64,000 nucleotides of DNA from Neorhodopirellula pilleata (GCF_007859915.1 NZ_SJPM01000001.1:1519086-1583085); one strand, 5' to 3'. Positions 8,703-18,166 are shown, counted from the first letter of the stretch. Notes: a model not told the origin generated them from the letters alone. Numbers and translations are program-made.

Positions 8703-8813
8703 GGGGAAACCTTGTGGTTGAAAAGGGTCAAACCGGAGAAGGGGGCAGTCGCTGGGAATCCCAACGTCTACCCAGATCAACCATCCGCTATCATCAAAGT
8801 TTCGCGAAAACGC

Positions 8814-9899
8814 TTAGAATCCGCGTTGCAGTCCTGGCGTGATGTCCAGCTCCAAGGACGCGAACTGCCCGCGTTCGATCTGTTTCCACGCGATCGCGCC
8901 CATCACGGCGTTGTCGGTGCACAGTTCCGGCGGTGCGATCACCAGCTCGAAACCATCCTCGTCGGCGGCCTTGGCGAGTTCGCGCCGCAAGCATCCGTTG
9001 GCGGCCACGCCGCCTCCGACGAGCAACCGTCTGACACGGTTTTGCTTGACCGCGCGTCGACTCTTGCGGACCAACACGTCGACCACGGCGGCTTCGAAGG
9101 AGGCGCAAATGTCGGCTTTGACTTGATCGCTGATTTCGATGCTCGAGAAGTCTTGACGACCTGGGCCGACGATCGCGTAACGGACCGCCGTTTTCAAACC
9201 ACTGAAACTAAAGTCGAACGTTCCGTCGTTGCGTTTGCCTCGCGGGAAGTCATATGCGGTCGGATCACCCTTGACTGCCCATCGAGACACTTCAACGCCG
9301 CCGGGAAACCCGAGCGATAACATCGCGGCCACCTTATCGAACGCTTCGCCTGCGGCGTCATCGATCGTCCCGCCCAAGTAAACCAAGTCGATCGGACTAT
9401 CGCATCGATACAACGTGGTATGACCGCCGCTGACGATCAGCCCGATCGCCGGATAGACGCTTTCGTCGCCGGGCTGGCTCAATTGACAAGCGTAAAGATG
9501 CGCGTGCAGATGGTTGATCGCGACGAGAGGTCGATCCCACGCCATCGCCAATGATTTCGCCGCGACGACTCCGACGAGCAAAGACCCGGCGAGTCCGGGT
9601 CGATCAGCGACCGCGATCGCTTGCAGGTCGTGCCCCTGGACGTCTGCCTGTTGCATTGCCGTTTGGATCACCGGCAGGATTCGCTGCAGGTGCGCTCTCG
9701 CGGCGATCTCGGGCACTACACCGCCAAACTGTTCGTGAAGTTTTTCTTGCGTGGCGATGCACTCTCCTAGAACCCGACCATCACGAGTGACGACCGCTGC
9801 CGCCGTCTCGTCACAGGTTGATTCGATGGCCAGCAATACGCGATCGGGGTCCGTGGCGAAGGAACGCGACCGAGGCGATGAAACAATACTTTCAGACAT
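8814..9899 (-). CDS. tsaD: tRNA N6-adenosine threonylcarbamoyltransferase TsaD
   Basis: The protein has 361 residues. It carries the TsaD/Kae1 signature throughout: LAIESTCDETAAAV at the start, GGVVPEIAARAHL, the metal-binding HxxxH-type segment INHLHAHLY, VSGGHTTLY, DDAAGEAFDKVA, and VGGGVAANGCLR near the end. It transfers the threonylcarbamoyl group to A37 of ANN-decoding tRNAs in the cytoplasm, together with TsaB and TsaE. Length is usual for the family. ATG 9899 is clear. A family-B palindromic repeat lies just upstream. Confidence 0.97.
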   Translation of the reverse strand: MSESIVSSPRSRSFATDPDRVLLAIESTCDETAAAVVTRDGRVLGECIATQEKLHEQFGGVVPEIAARAHLQRILPVIQTAMQQADVQGHDLQAIAVADRPGLAGSLLVGVVAAKSLAMAWDRPLVAINHLHAHLYACQLSQPGDESVYPAIGLIVSGGHTTLYRCDSPIDLVYLGGTIDDAAGEAFDKVAAMLSLGFPGGVEVSRWAVKGDPTAYDFPRGKRNDGTFDFSFSGLKTAVRYAIVGPGRQDFSSIEISDQVKADICASFEAAVVDVLVRKSRRAVKQNRVRRLLVGGGVAANGCLRRELAKAADEDGFELVIAPPELCTDNAVMGAIAWKQIERGQFASLELDITPGLQRGF

Positions 9900-9918
9900 A
9901 ACCAGGGCAAGAGATTCT

Positions 9919-10020
9919 AAGACCTATCCGAGAAGGGGTCTGACCCTCTCCGGCAATACAAAAAAGCATCCAATATCGACTCGCCACTAAAGGGTCAGAC
10001 CCCTTTTCGGACAGGCTCCT
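9919..10020 (-). repeat. Family-B palindromic repeat (copy 1)
   Basis: About 100 bases with outer arms AAGGGGTCTGACCCT and AGGGTCAGACCCCTTT, ending in CCGA-/-CGGACAGG, and an inner 'ggcgagtcg' spacer. It is the inverse of the copies at 13490 and 30698 on the plus strand, but relative to its upstream gene (the FecR-type protein, minus, stop at 10064) it has the same orientation as they do. Confidence 0.85.
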
Positions 10021-10063
10021 ACTGATAGGCAGCACCGGCGTGGAACTCGCGTCTCAGGATTCC

Positions 10064-11530
10064 TTACCTTGGCGGGATTAGCAATGGGGCGTCAACGGAC
10101 ACGCCTAGACGCAAAACCGGAGGTGCTAACGTCGGATGCCGTTTACTGGCAAACCCGTGAACATAGCTCTCGCCCTCGCCGATGGTCTCCGAAACGATGA
10201 CCAAGGTCACTCCGCCGTTAGTGTCGTCGAGTAAGAAGTTCAATAGCGTTTCGCCTTTGATTTCAAACGTATCGGTTACCGCCGAGCTGGAGATATCAAA
10301 CTTTCCCAGCAAACGTGTTTTGGCGGGGTCGAGCTGACTATGATCGGCAAACAATCCGGGGCTCTCGTTCCAATCAATTGTATCCTCATCCCAAATCTCA
10401 GCGGACTCGTCGGTGAGCCCGTACACCGCAACGGTCGTCGTCGGCGTCATCGCCAAGTAACCGATGCCTGAGGCCGCACCTTGCAGCTGAAGTTTCGCCG
10501 TTCGAATGTTGCTGCCGGGCGGCAACAACGACAAGTCAAAATGCAGGTAAGCTCGCCGTCGCCAAACGCCCTCTTGGACGAGTGATTCCTTCACTAGGAT
10601 CACACCAACGTTGCCCGTATTCGGCCTTTCTTTTCCGGCGATCACATACGCATCGCGTCCGTTTCCGACTGCGGTGGAAATCTGCATCAAGCGAAGAGAA
10701 TCTGACTTCGCAATGGTTTCCGATTCGAAAGGTGTCGCATCGGCAAAGTGATCCATCGACTCGATCGTTGAACGCGACATGCGAAGCGGCGACTGCGTCG
10801 TCACAGCAACCATCTTGCCGGTCGCTAGATGTTTCGCATCCACTAGCCCTTCAATGACGTTAATGTCAGATGTGCCTTCAGAAGTCACATTCACGCCGAA
10901 CACGGTTCCTCGGTCTGTTAATGTCGCGGTCGGCGTTTCAATCACGAATCCTTCTCCACCGGGATGGACTTTCGCAAACACTCGTCCCAATCGCACCAAG
11001 CATCGTTCGGAGCTGACTAAGTCCACACTGGCTGGTCCTTCGAGAGTCACATCGACCAGTGGAAATTTCAAAACGGCGATCCCCGAAACGAGCGTCAATT
11101 GGCCGCGTGTGAGCGAGGCACCTTCCATGGTGGGCATGTCCGACGCACCCCAGTGGCAGTTTTCCGTCAACCCCATGGTTGCCACGAAGTGTCCAGCCCG
11201 TTGAAGATAAAGGGTGAATGCCGTGGCGAAGGCGAGTAGGAAACTAGCTGCGAGGACTGGATAGTACCAACGGGAACGCAGCCTCTGCGGCGCACGGCTC
11301 ATGCGCGAGTCGGACTCCAAGAAGAACGACGTATGCACTCGCCCTGGCACTCGGTCCGCTTGCAAATTGAGCGCAGACTCTTGATGCATATACTCGACGT
11401 AGTCGCGTTTGATCGTGTCATCGGCAAGAATCCATCGTTCGAGCTCAGCAACCTCGGCGTCATCGGCCCGCTGATCAAGAACCTTGTCCCGAAGCTCGCG
11501 GTAGCGAGCCCAACTCTCTTGTTCGTTCAT
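10064..11530 (-). CDS. FecR-domain protein with DNRLRE-type C-terminus, partner of ECF sigma factor
   Basis: The protein has 488 residues. The N-terminal ~70 residues are a cytoplasmic helical segment typical of FecR-like regulators. A membrane helix (YYPVLAASFLLAFATAFTLY) follows, then a FecR-type beta domain (LTRGQLTLVSGIAVLKFP, GRVFAKVHPGGEGFVIETPTATLTDRGTVFGV). The C-terminal ~200 residues (DAYVIAGKERPNTGNVG, RRAYLHFDLSLLPPGSNIRTAKLQL) match the DNRLRE/disaggregatase-like beta-sandwich often fused to planctomycete FecR proteins. It follows the sigma factor gene by 27 bases, and presumably controls it across the membrane. A GTG at 11551 is an alternative start. Confidence 0.85.
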   Translation of the reverse strand: MNEQESWARYRELRDKVLDQRADDAEVAELERWILADDTIKRDYVEYMHQESALNLQADRVPGRVHTSFFLESDSRMSRAPQRLRSRWYYPVLAASFLLAFATAFTLYLQRAGHFVATMGLTENCHWGASDMPTMEGASLTRGQLTLVSGIAVLKFPLVDVTLEGPASVDLVSSERCLVRLGRVFAKVHPGGEGFVIETPTATLTDRGTVFGVNVTSEGTSDINVIEGLVDAKHLATGKMVAVTTQSPLRMSRSTIESMDHFADATPFESETIAKSDSLRLMQISTAVGNGRDAYVIAGKERPNTGNVGVILVKESLVQEGVWRRRAYLHFDLSLLPPGSNIRTAKLQLQGAASGIGYLAMTPTTTVAVYGLTDESAEIWDEDTIDWNESPGLFADHSQLDPAKTRLLGKFDISSSAVTDTFEIKGETLLNFLLDDTNGGVTLVIVSETIGEGESYVHGFASKRHPTLAPPVLRLGVSVDAPLLIPPR

Positions 11531-11557
11531 TTGCGTTGAAGCACCTTTCACTCTTCG

Positions 11558-12121
11558 CTAGGTCGTCGATTCGTCGGCAATTCGTTTCGTCACACAATCA
11601 TGAAGTGTCTGTCGCACTCGACTGAGCATTCGACAAACAGCAACCGGTGATCGATTCGCCTGCGAAGCGATCACCTCCACCGAGGCACCCGACTCATAAC
11701 GGTGATGAACGAGCTCTCGATGGTGTTCGGGCAAAAGTTCAATACAGCCATCGAGGGCCCGCAAACGCTTTTCGAAATAAGACGTGTTTTGGACCAATTC
11801 ATCAGAAACGGCATCCAAGAAAGCATCACTGAAGACCAAATTCTCGCGTTTTTGACGTGACCGCCAAGCTCGCACTTGATTGAACGCGATCGTGCACGCC
11901 CAAGCCCCATAATTCGTTCCGATCTCGAACTTCGGAAACTCACGCCAAAGCACCAGACTGGTCTCCTGGAACACATCATCCACGTCCTGTTGGGTCGGCA
12001 ACAAGCTTGTCAGATACAACGTGATCGTCCGTTGGTGTTTCGCGAACAAACGCAAGAACTCATCGAGTCGCTCTCGATCAGCCGCCGAGTTTCCTAGTTT
12101 CTTAAGCACCGCTTGCCCCAT
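11558..12121 (-). CDS. ECF RNA polymerase sigma factor
   Basis: The protein has 187 residues. Region 2 includes RTITLYLTSLLPTQQDVDDVFQETSLVLWREFPKF and the -10 recognition segment NYGAWACTIAFNQVRAWRSRQKR. Region 4 holds LPEHHRELVHHRYESGASVEVIASQANRSPVAVCRMLSRVRQTL. The style matches the Planctomycetes/Verrucomicrobia ECF group that is paired with FecR-like membrane partners. It is followed within 27 bases by the FecR-domain gene and diverges from the DUF1559 gene at 12302. Confidence 0.93.
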   Translation of the reverse strand: MGQAVLKKLGNSAADRERLDEFLRLFAKHQRTITLYLTSLLPTQQDVDDVFQETSLVLWREFPKFEIGTNYGAWACTIAFNQVRAWRSRQKRENLVFSDAFLDAVSDELVQNTSYFEKRLRALDGCIELLPEHHRELVHHRYESGASVEVIASQANRSPVAVCRMLSRVRQTLHDCVTKRIADESTT

Positions 12122-12301
12122 TGAACCTGTGTTTCCGCCGATTCAATAGAGCAACGGCGCTGTTTTTTGGACGGACATCAGAGGATTTTTGCGGAATTTA
12201 ATGGCTTTGGGCGTCCAAACTCGCCGACAGCCGCTCTTTATTGAACAAGTCTTCTCTTTCGAGCGAAAGATCGCTCCTTTTCTTCATAAGTAGGTGTTGT
12301 T

Positions 12302-13489
12302 ATGAAAAATCAATCTAGTCCGCGATCTGCCTTCACACTGGTCGAGCTACTCGTCGTGATCGCAATCATTGGAGTCTTAGTTGGGCTGTTGTTGCCCGCC
12401 GTTCAAGCGGCCCGCGAGGCGGCACGACGCATGAGTTGCAGCAACAATTTCAAGCAAATCGGTTTGGCACTGCATAACTATCATGCGGCATATAACAAGT
12501 TGCCGGCTGCCGGAACGGGCACTCGACAACACGTCGGACGGCTCGGGATGTTGGTGACGATTTTGCCATTTATCGAACAGCAGGGTTTATGGGAAATGAC
12601 AAGCAACCCACTGCAAGTTCCCCCCGGGACCACTCCGGCCCCGACCGGCGCGATCAATGGCGTTTGGCCCGAGTTCGGCCCCGGCGGTGGAGCCGATGTC
12701 ACGACTTATATCCCTTGGCGAACCCAAGTGATGGGTTATCGATGCCCATCAGATCCTGGTGATGCGGTCGCCGGACCGGCGGTCACCAACTACGCCTATT
12801 CCGTTGGCGATGCGATCAAGCGAATCTTCTATAATCGCAATACAAATTGGAATACCTCGCCCCCATCGACTCCCAATGCGTTTCTGGATTTGGGTGCCGA
12901 ACGCGGCGTTTTTCGACGTGAAGACCCGCGTGGATTTCGTGACCTTCTCGACGGGCTAAGCAACACCTTGGCGATGGCCGAGATCGCAACATATTTGGGT
13001 GACCGCGGTGTCGTCGGCGGTTCGATGGACCAAAACGTTTACCCGAACGCCGCAGGCGCCGCAACGGTTGCTCAGAACCCGGGCATTCTCTTGACGAAAC
13101 TTGATCCGCAAAGACCACGGTACTACGCATCGGGCGTCGGCGTTTACACGTACTTTGCACAATCACGCGGCCAACGTTGGTACGACGGATTGATGGTCGG
13201 AACGGCCGTCAACACGGTTCTTCCGCCCAATTCCCCGAGCGTGTTTGGGTTCAATAACTATGGGACTCTTTGGGAACACGGAGTTTATAGCGCAGCAAGC
13301 CGTCACCAAGGTGGCTGTCACATCCTGATGGCTGACGGCGCGGTCAAGTTTGTCACTGAAAGCATTGATGCGGGCAATAGCGGTGCGCAGAGCATCTCCA
13401 AGGACCACAATAACGTCGGCGAGAAGAGCCCATATGGACTGTGGGGAGCTTTAGGAACGATCGCCTCTGGCGAAACCGATTCGCTTTAG
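12302..13489 (+). CDS. DUF1559 pseudopilin-like protein
   Basis: The protein has 395 residues. It starts with a type IV pilin-like N-terminus ([38 protein letters not shown]), including the conserved F/TLVE processing site, followed by the DUF1559 body ([33 protein letters not shown]) and the ending [18 protein letters not shown], the H-X9-DG motif. Such proteins are probably exported by a type II-like machinery and exist in many paralogs in planctomycetes; their function is unknown. It is followed by a family-B repeat and then a 53-residue lipoprotein, an arrangement seen repeatedly with DUF1559 genes. Confidence 0.95.
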   Translation: MKNQSSPRSAFTLVELLVVIAIIGVLVGLLLPAVQAAREAARRMSCSNNFKQIGLALHNYHAAYNKLPAAGTGTRQHVGRLGMLVTILPFIEQQGLWEMTSNPLQVPPGTTPAPTGAINGVWPEFGPGGGADVTTYIPWRTQVMGYRCPSDPGDAVAGPAVTNYAYSVGDAIKRIFYNRNTNWNTSPPSTPNAFLDLGAERGVFRREDPRGFRDLLDGLSNTLAMAEIATYLGDRGVVGGSMDQNVYPNAAGAATVAQNPGILLTKLDPQRPRYYASGVGVYTYFAQSRGQRWYDGLMVGTAVNTVLPPNSPSVFGFNNYGTLWEHGVYSAASRHQGGCHILMADGAVKFVTESIDAGNSGAQSISKDHNNVGEKSPYGLWGALGTIASGETDSL

Positions 13490-13590
13490 AGCCAACCCGA
13501 AAAGGGGTCTGACCCTTTGGAGGCGAGTCGACAATCGTTGTTTTTTGGTATCGCCGGAGAGGGTCAGACCCCTTTTCGGATAGGCTCTTA
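13490..13590 (+). repeat. Family-B palindromic repeat (copy 2)
   Basis: Arms GAAAAGGGGTCTGACCCTTT and AGAGGGTCAGACCCCTTTTC enclose ~50 bases with 'ggcgagtcg' and 'tatcgccgg'. It begins immediately after the stop codon of the DUF1559 gene. Strong stem potential suggests a terminator or mRNA-stabilising role (inference). Confidence 0.85.
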
Positions 13591-13651
13591 GTTTCACTTT
13601 CGCCATCAGTCCATCTATTTAACTCCACTTTGAAAAAGGTCTCAGTTCGTC

Positions 13652-13813
13652 ATGAAGTATCTCGTACTCATTGGTATTGTTTTCGTTCTCGGCTGCGGTG
13701 GTAGCAACGACACCACGATCGTCCCTAACGACATGAGCCCCGAACAGGTTCAAGCGGAAATCGAGGCGAACAACGCGATCGAATCCGCGCCTGCGTCGGG
13801 CGGCGGCGTCTGA
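13652..13813 (+). CDS. Small lipoprotein downstream of DUF1559 gene
   Basis: A 53-residue open frame starting ATG 13652 with AAAAAGG about 12 bases upstream. It encodes a short signal peptide with a lipobox (IVFVLGCGG) and a ~38-residue acidic tail (DMSPEQVQAEIEANNAIE) ending in GGGV. It has the composition of a real secreted lipoprotein and sits where planctomycetes often place a small lipoprotein after DUF1559 genes. Function unknown. Confidence 0.7.
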   Translation: MKYLVLIGIVFVLGCGGSNDTTIVPNDMSPEQVQAEIEANNAIESAPASGGGV

Positions 13814-13872
13814 TTCTCCTCCAGAGAATTCTTCCCAACACTGCTACCGCTGCTGATGCGAAGGGTAGCGGC

Positions 13873-14565
13873 TCACAAGTCAACCGTTTGCATCACGTTG
13901 TAAGTCGGGCCGCGTTTTTCCAGAAAGCTGCCGATGACCTGAACGTGGTCGACGGTCATCGCACCGAGGGCATCGTGTTGGTGTTTTTGCCATTTCTCGA
14001 TAACGGTGTCCGAGGCCCGCCGCGAACCGCTGCGGACGCGGCCGAGCGTTAGGTGTGGCACGTAGTCGCGAGGCTCGCGTTTGAAACCCATATCGGCATA
14101 TCGGTCCTCCAGCGTTTGCACCATCTTGGTTAACGTTCCGGTGGGGTCGTCGACATCGACGCTCAGAACTCGCGCCCGGGCGACGTCGGGCAGAAAACCG
14201 GCACCGCCGAACAACAATTCGAAGGGCTCGTAGTCACGGCAAACGTCCGCGAGCACCTGGCAAATCTGCGGAGTTTCCACATTTTCGACTTCACCCAAGA
14301 ACTTCAGGGTAAGGTGCAGGTTATCCTCGGGTACCCATTTGATGCCCCCCATTGATTGGCTCCCCGTTGATTGGCTCCCCATCGACGATTCGCCTCTGGG
14401 CGGCGATGCTGTGGGTCGTTTGGACGTTTTGCTTGAGGGTGGTTGCCAAACCGAATTCGGTTTGGCGGATTCGCTTGCCGGACGCATCTGATGCACCCAA
14501 CGGATCGCCTCGGCAGCAATGGACGACGGCAACGGAATCGCAAGAAAAGTTCGGATAGTCTTCAT
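13873..14565 (-). CDS. thpR: RNA 2',3'-cyclic phosphodiesterase (LigT/ThpR family)
   Basis: The protein has 230 residues. It carries the two HxTx motifs of the 2H phosphoesterase family, HLTLKFLG and HLTLGRVR, and the typical start RTFLAIPLP. It hydrolyses 2',3'-cyclic phosphate ends of RNA. Between the first strand and the first HxTx motif is an unusual ~35-residue low-complexity insert (SSKTSKRPTASPPRGE and repeated MGSQS units). Its ATG (14565-14563) overlaps the ATG of the divergent hydrolase gene (14564-14566), so the two genes share the palindrome CATG. Confidence 0.88.
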   Translation of the reverse strand: MKTIRTFLAIPLPSSIAAEAIRWVHQMRPASESAKPNSVWQPPSSKTSKRPTASPPRGESSMGSQSTGSQSMGGIKWVPEDNLHLTLKFLGEVENVETPQICQVLADVCRDYEPFELLFGGAGFLPDVARARVLSVDVDDPTGTLTKMVQTLEDRYADMGFKREPRDYVPHLTLGRVRSGSRRASDTVIEKWQKHQHDALGAMTVDHVQVIGSFLEKRGPTYNVMQTVDL

Positions 14566-15652
14566 GAACGACAGTTGTACGGCAAACTTCGCCAAGGTTG
14601 AAGAGTCGGCAAAAGCTCCCTCGACGTGGTTGCATGAATTTGTCCCGCCGCCATTCGTCCCGAATCGTTGGTTTCGCGGCGGACACTTGCAAACTTTGAT
14701 CAGTCCGAAGGAACGAAAACTTTTTCCGGCCGACGGTGCTACTTATCAGCGACACCGGATCGACCTTGCCGACGGGGACGCGATGGCGATCCACGACGAT
14801 ACCCCGCCGAATTGGGATCCGAAGCGAGGCAGTGTGCTGATGATCCACGGGATTTGCGGTTGTCACGCGGCCGGATACATGGTGCGTTTTCAACATCGGC
14901 TCAATGCGATCGGAATCCGTACGTTCCGACTGGACATGCGCGGCTGCGGCGATTCGGGCCCGATGTGTGGTTCGATCACGCATGCCGGACGCAGTGAGGA
15001 TGTATTGTCAGCCATTGATTTCATCGGCGACTTGATCGACGATCCCGCCAGCCCGATCGGCGGCATCGGCGTTTCTCTCGGGGGCAACCAATGGTTACTC
15101 GCGGCTGGACGCGTTGGCAATGGGTTTCACGCTCGGCCTCAAGCATGGTCCCGTGTCGGTCCGATCCTGGCGATCGCCCCGCCGATCGATTTGCAAGCCT
15201 GCAGTGACGCGATGCAATCCCCCAAACTCCGTTTTTACAATCGATACTTCATCCACAACTTGCTGCGTCGGGCATCTCCGATGTTGCGTCAAAATCCCAT
15301 TTACCAAAACGCAATCTCTCGGCCGAAACCCAGAACACTGAGGCTGTTTGATCGTTTGATCACGGCCCCGTTGGGTGGATTCAACTCGGAAATCCATTAC
15401 TACGGTGAATCGTCGGCAGTGAAAGTCGTGGAGCATATCAACGTGCCCACGATGGTGGTCACCTCCGCCGACGACCCCTTGGTGCCGATCGAATCATTTG
15501 CACCGTTGGACCGATATCGCAGCGAAAAGACCGAGAATCATTCTCTAGTGCGATTGATGGTAACCGCGGCCGGCGGGCATCATGGGTTCTTGCAACAAGA
15601 TCGAACGTCCTGGAGCGACGAACTGGTCGCCGCATTCTTTGAACCACATTAA
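14564..15652 (+). CDS. YheT-like alpha/beta hydrolase
   Basis: The protein has 362 residues. It has the YheT/ABHD1-type opening PPPFVPNRWFRGGHLQTL, the oxyanion-loop region VLMIHGICG, the segment RLDMRGCGDSG, the nucleophile elbow GGIGVSLGGNQWL, the acid in TSADDPLVP and a late GGHHGF carrying the catalytic His. Members are cytoplasmic carboxyl-ester hydrolases of uncertain substrate. ATG 14564 has GGA about 7 bases upstream and overlaps the thpR start codon on the other strand; the next in-frame start is a TTG about 20 codons later. Confidence 0.87.
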   Translation: MNDSCTANFAKVEESAKAPSTWLHEFVPPPFVPNRWFRGGHLQTLISPKERKLFPADGATYQRHRIDLADGDAMAIHDDTPPNWDPKRGSVLMIHGICGCHAAGYMVRFQHRLNAIGIRTFRLDMRGCGDSGPMCGSITHAGRSEDVLSAIDFIGDLIDDPASPIGGIGVSLGGNQWLLAAGRVGNGFHARPQAWSRVGPILAIAPPIDLQACSDAMQSPKLRFYNRYFIHNLLRRASPMLRQNPIYQNAISRPKPRTLRLFDRLITAPLGGFNSEIHYYGESSAVKVVEHINVPTMVVTSADDPLVPIESFAPLDRYRSEKTENHSLVRLMVTAAGGHHGFLQQDRTSWSDELVAAFFEPH

Positions 15653-16164
15653 TAGCCTATCCGACAGCCGATTTCCCCGCGAACATTATGGCGAAAACAC
15701 CGCCACCTGACCGAGCGAGCGAGTTACAATGCTGAACCCATTTTGCTCTACATCAGTCATCGCCGCTTTTGGTGGTTTTTGAACGCAATTGATAAAAGCC
15801 CGACGCGCGAGTTTTGAAGTTGCGCTTTTTTCGTAACCCGCTGCGTAAGCGAGGGATAATTGATATTGACTCATCCCTCGCTTACGCTTCGGGTTACGAT
15901 AAACCAATGCCACAGGCAAAAGCGCAACTTCAAAACGCGCGAGCGAGGGAATTCGTCCCAAACTTTTCAATGCAGGCGACTCCGCTCACTTGCCGGCGTG
16001 TTGATTGAGTGCACATTTGGGCGTTTTCGTTTAACGGCAAGCCGCAGGCGCCTGCGTTTTCAAACTCTGTCGCCTGCGGCTTGCCGTTAAACGATTCAAT
16101 CAACAGACCGTCTCGCTTCGGGCTTCTATGTTTGCGGCGTATCGACCTTAAGGAATCACTCGCT
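15653..16164. repeat. Intergenic repeats: GTAACCCG element and TTTAACGGCAAGCCGCAGGCG element
   Basis: There is no gene here. At about 15800-15945 lies the GTAACCCG.../...CGGGTTAC inverted element with flanking GAAGTTGCG and CAACTTCAAAA. At about 16027-16092 lies a separate perfect inverted pair: CGTTTAACGGCAAGCCGCAG and its complement near 16071. The second element is bounded by GTTGATTGAGT and ATTCAATCAAC, and recurs at 63420-63487. Confidence 0.85.
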
Positions 16165-17097
16165 ATGCTCTTGGTTCGCTATCGCATTGGTTTTCTGAAG
16201 CTCGTCGTCATAGTCAGCCTTTCGACCGGCTCCGATGCGTATGCGGCATTGACATTTGGATTGCAATTCACGGCCAATGCGACATCGCTGTACGATGCCG
16301 CGACCCAGCAGTTGTTTCAAGACGGCCTCAATTTCTGGGACGATATTATCGACGGACACCGTGACGAGGTGAGCCGCAACTGGGTGATCGAGGTCGATGC
16401 CTTCAATGAGCCACCAGTTGACGGCGGCATTCTCTTGGGTTCCGCCGGGCCATCGTCTCTCGCATTTTCCGGCGTGGTTGCGGACGCTCACACGTCCAAC
16501 AGCCGTTTCATTATCTCAACGGCAGGAAGAGCCCGATTCAACACTAATCCTGCGGCAGTCTTAACTCTTGACACAATTAAACACGAGTTTGGACATGCGT
16601 TGGGTATTGGAACTCTCTGGGAAGATAACGAAGTCTACAACGACGGAGAAGACAATAATTCGAATCGAACACTCGCAGTCGGAACGCCAGGGCAATACGT
16701 TGGGCAGGCGGCACTCGCAGCGTACCGGAATGAATTTGTCGGACAAGAAAACGCGACATTCATTCCAGTCGAACTGGGCGGGGGCGAAGGAACCGCCCAC
16801 GGCCACTGGGACGAACAAGACAATTTTGGACAGTCCAACACTGGTATTGTGGACCACCAGGGACGCGATCTGCGTTTCGAACTCATGACCGGCTATGCGG
16901 CACCCGGTGACGATTTTTTGGCTGAGTTCACACGTCAGGCTTTATTCGATATCGGCTTTACGTTGCACGCAGTGGCCGTTCCTGAACCTAATAGCTTGAT
17001 GCTCTTGGCATCTCTTGCCATCATGAGTGTCGCTTTGCGAGGGCGTAACTCGCGTCGGCAACCACTCGCAGGTACAGACAAAAGAACGGACACATGA
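16165..17097 (+). CDS. PEP-CTERM-anchored leishmanolysin-like (M8-type) metalloprotease
   Basis: The protein has 310 residues with a signal peptide ([15 protein letters not shown]). The zinc motif [13 protein letters not shown] (His140-His144) has the HExxHxxGxGTLW form typical of leishmanolysin-like proteases. AHGHWDE downstream provides a third-ligand candidate and ELMTGYA a Met-turn. The C-terminus is a PEP-CTERM sorting signal: VPEPNS, a hydrophobic segment and an Arg-rich tail. ATG 16165 follows AAGGAA at 9-10 bases; the open frame extends upstream but only through a palindromic repeat. It overlaps the next gene by 4 bases (ATGA). Confidence 0.82.
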   Translation: MLLVRYRIGFLKLVVIVSLSTGSDAYAALTFGLQFTANATSLYDAATQQLFQDGLNFWDDIIDGHRDEVSRNWVIEVDAFNEPPVDGGILLGSAGPSSLAFSGVVADAHTSNSRFIISTAGRARFNTNPAAVLTLDTIKHEFGHALGIGTLWEDNEVYNDGEDNNSNRTLAVGTPGQYVGQAALAAYRNEFVGQENATFIPVELGGGEGTAHGHWDEQDNFGQSNTGIVDHQGRDLRFELMTGYAAPGDDFLAEFTRQALFDIGFTLHAVAVPEPNSLMLLASLAIMSVALRGRNSRRQPLAGTDKRTDT

Positions 17098-18038
17098 ACA
17101 TCGATCAAGGTCACCGACTTAACCCTAGAATCGGCTGGATCGGCACCGGCGTGATGGGGGCGAGCATGTGTGGGCATCTGATCGATGCGGGATATGAGGT
17201 GGTATTGACGACTCGCAGCCGCGAGAAAGCCGAGACGTTGTTGCAGCGTGGGGCATCGTGGGCGGACACGCCGCAGGAAGTCGCCGATCGGTCGGATTTG
17301 GTTTTCGCAATCGTAGGTTATCCCTCCGACGTTCGTGACGTTTTCTTGCATCCCGATCACGGCGTCGTCGCTGGGGCGCGGCCCGGATCCGTGTGGATCG
17401 ACATGACAACGAGTGAACCGTCGCTCGCGATCGAGATCGCCGAAGCCGCCGCCAAGGCGGGCGCTGCCGCACTCGACGCGCCGGTTTCCGGAGGTGATCG
17501 GGGTGCCCGGGAGGGAACGCTTTCGATCATGGTCGGGGGCGATGCGGCGACGCTCGATCGAGCCATGCCGTGCTTGCAAACGTTCGGCAAGACGATCGTG
17601 CACCAAGGCCCCGCCGGATCCGGACAACACACCAAAATGGTCAACCAAACGCTGATCGCCTCAGGGATGATCGGCGTCTGCGAAGCCTTGATCTATGCCC
17701 ATCGGGCGGGATTGGACTTGCCGACCGTTTTGCAAAGCGTCAGCAGTGGCGCTGCGGGAAGTTGGTCGCTATCGAACCTTGCCCCGAGGATCATCGAAGG
17801 CGATTTTGAACCTGGTTTCTACGTCGAGCATTTTGTCAAAGACATGGGCATCGCACTGGCCGAAAGTCGCCGCATGAATCTGTGTCTGCCTGGGTTGGCG
17901 TTGGCCGAGCAGCTCTATCAGAGCGTGATCGCCAAAGGTGGCGGGCGGCTCGGGACGCAGGCGTTGATGAGGGCGCTGGCAGACATGTCGGCGGTCGAAT
18001 TCAATGACCCCCACGAGCTCGTCTCGTGGGTGAATTAG
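17094..18038 (+). CDS. NAD(P)-dependent oxidoreductase, 3-hydroxyisobutyrate dehydrogenase family
   Basis: The protein has 314 residues. The N-terminal Rossmann fold starts [23 protein letters not shown], the substrate region reads [22 protein letters not shown], and the catalytic-Lys segment is [17 protein letters not shown]. These are the signatures of the MmsB/GarR/GlxR beta-hydroxyacid dehydrogenase family. Substrate cannot be told from the sequence. Its start overlaps the stop of the PEP-CTERM protease by 4 bases, which suggests translational coupling without an obvious functional link. Confidence 0.9.
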   Translation: MNIDQGHRLNPRIGWIGTGVMGASMCGHLIDAGYEVVLTTRSREKAETLLQRGASWADTPQEVADRSDLVFAIVGYPSDVRDVFLHPDHGVVAGARPGSVWIDMTTSEPSLAIEIAEAAAKAGAAALDAPVSGGDRGAREGTLSIMVGGDAATLDRAMPCLQTFGKTIVHQGPAGSGQHTKMVNQTLIASGMIGVCEALIYAHRAGLDLPTVLQSVSSGAAGSWSLSNLAPRIIEGDFEPGFYVEHFVKDMGIALAESRRMNLCLPGLALAEQLYQSVIAKGGGRLGTQALMRALADMSAVEFNDPHELVSWVN

Positions 18039-18166
18039 GTTCGCAAGCTAGACAACGACGCCCTCCCAACCTTGCGATTTTCACTTGTGCTCGCCGCTTG
18101 AAGCGGCGAGCACAAGTGAAAATCGGAAGGTTGGGCAACTTGTGGCTTGTGTCTAGCTTGCAACCT
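18038..18166. repeat. Nested ~125-base palindrome between convergent genes
   Basis: The core is a perfect 24-base inverted repeat at 18076-18099 and 18101-18124 with a 1-base loop (arms begin GATTTTCACTTGTGCTCG). Outside it CCCAACCTT (18065-18073) pairs with AAGGTTGGG (18127-18135), and further out GCAAGCTAGACA (18043-18054) pairs with TGTCTAGCTTGC (18150-18161). It lies between the stop codons of two convergent genes, so it could act as a two-way terminator or be a mobile palindromic element. Confidence 0.85.
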
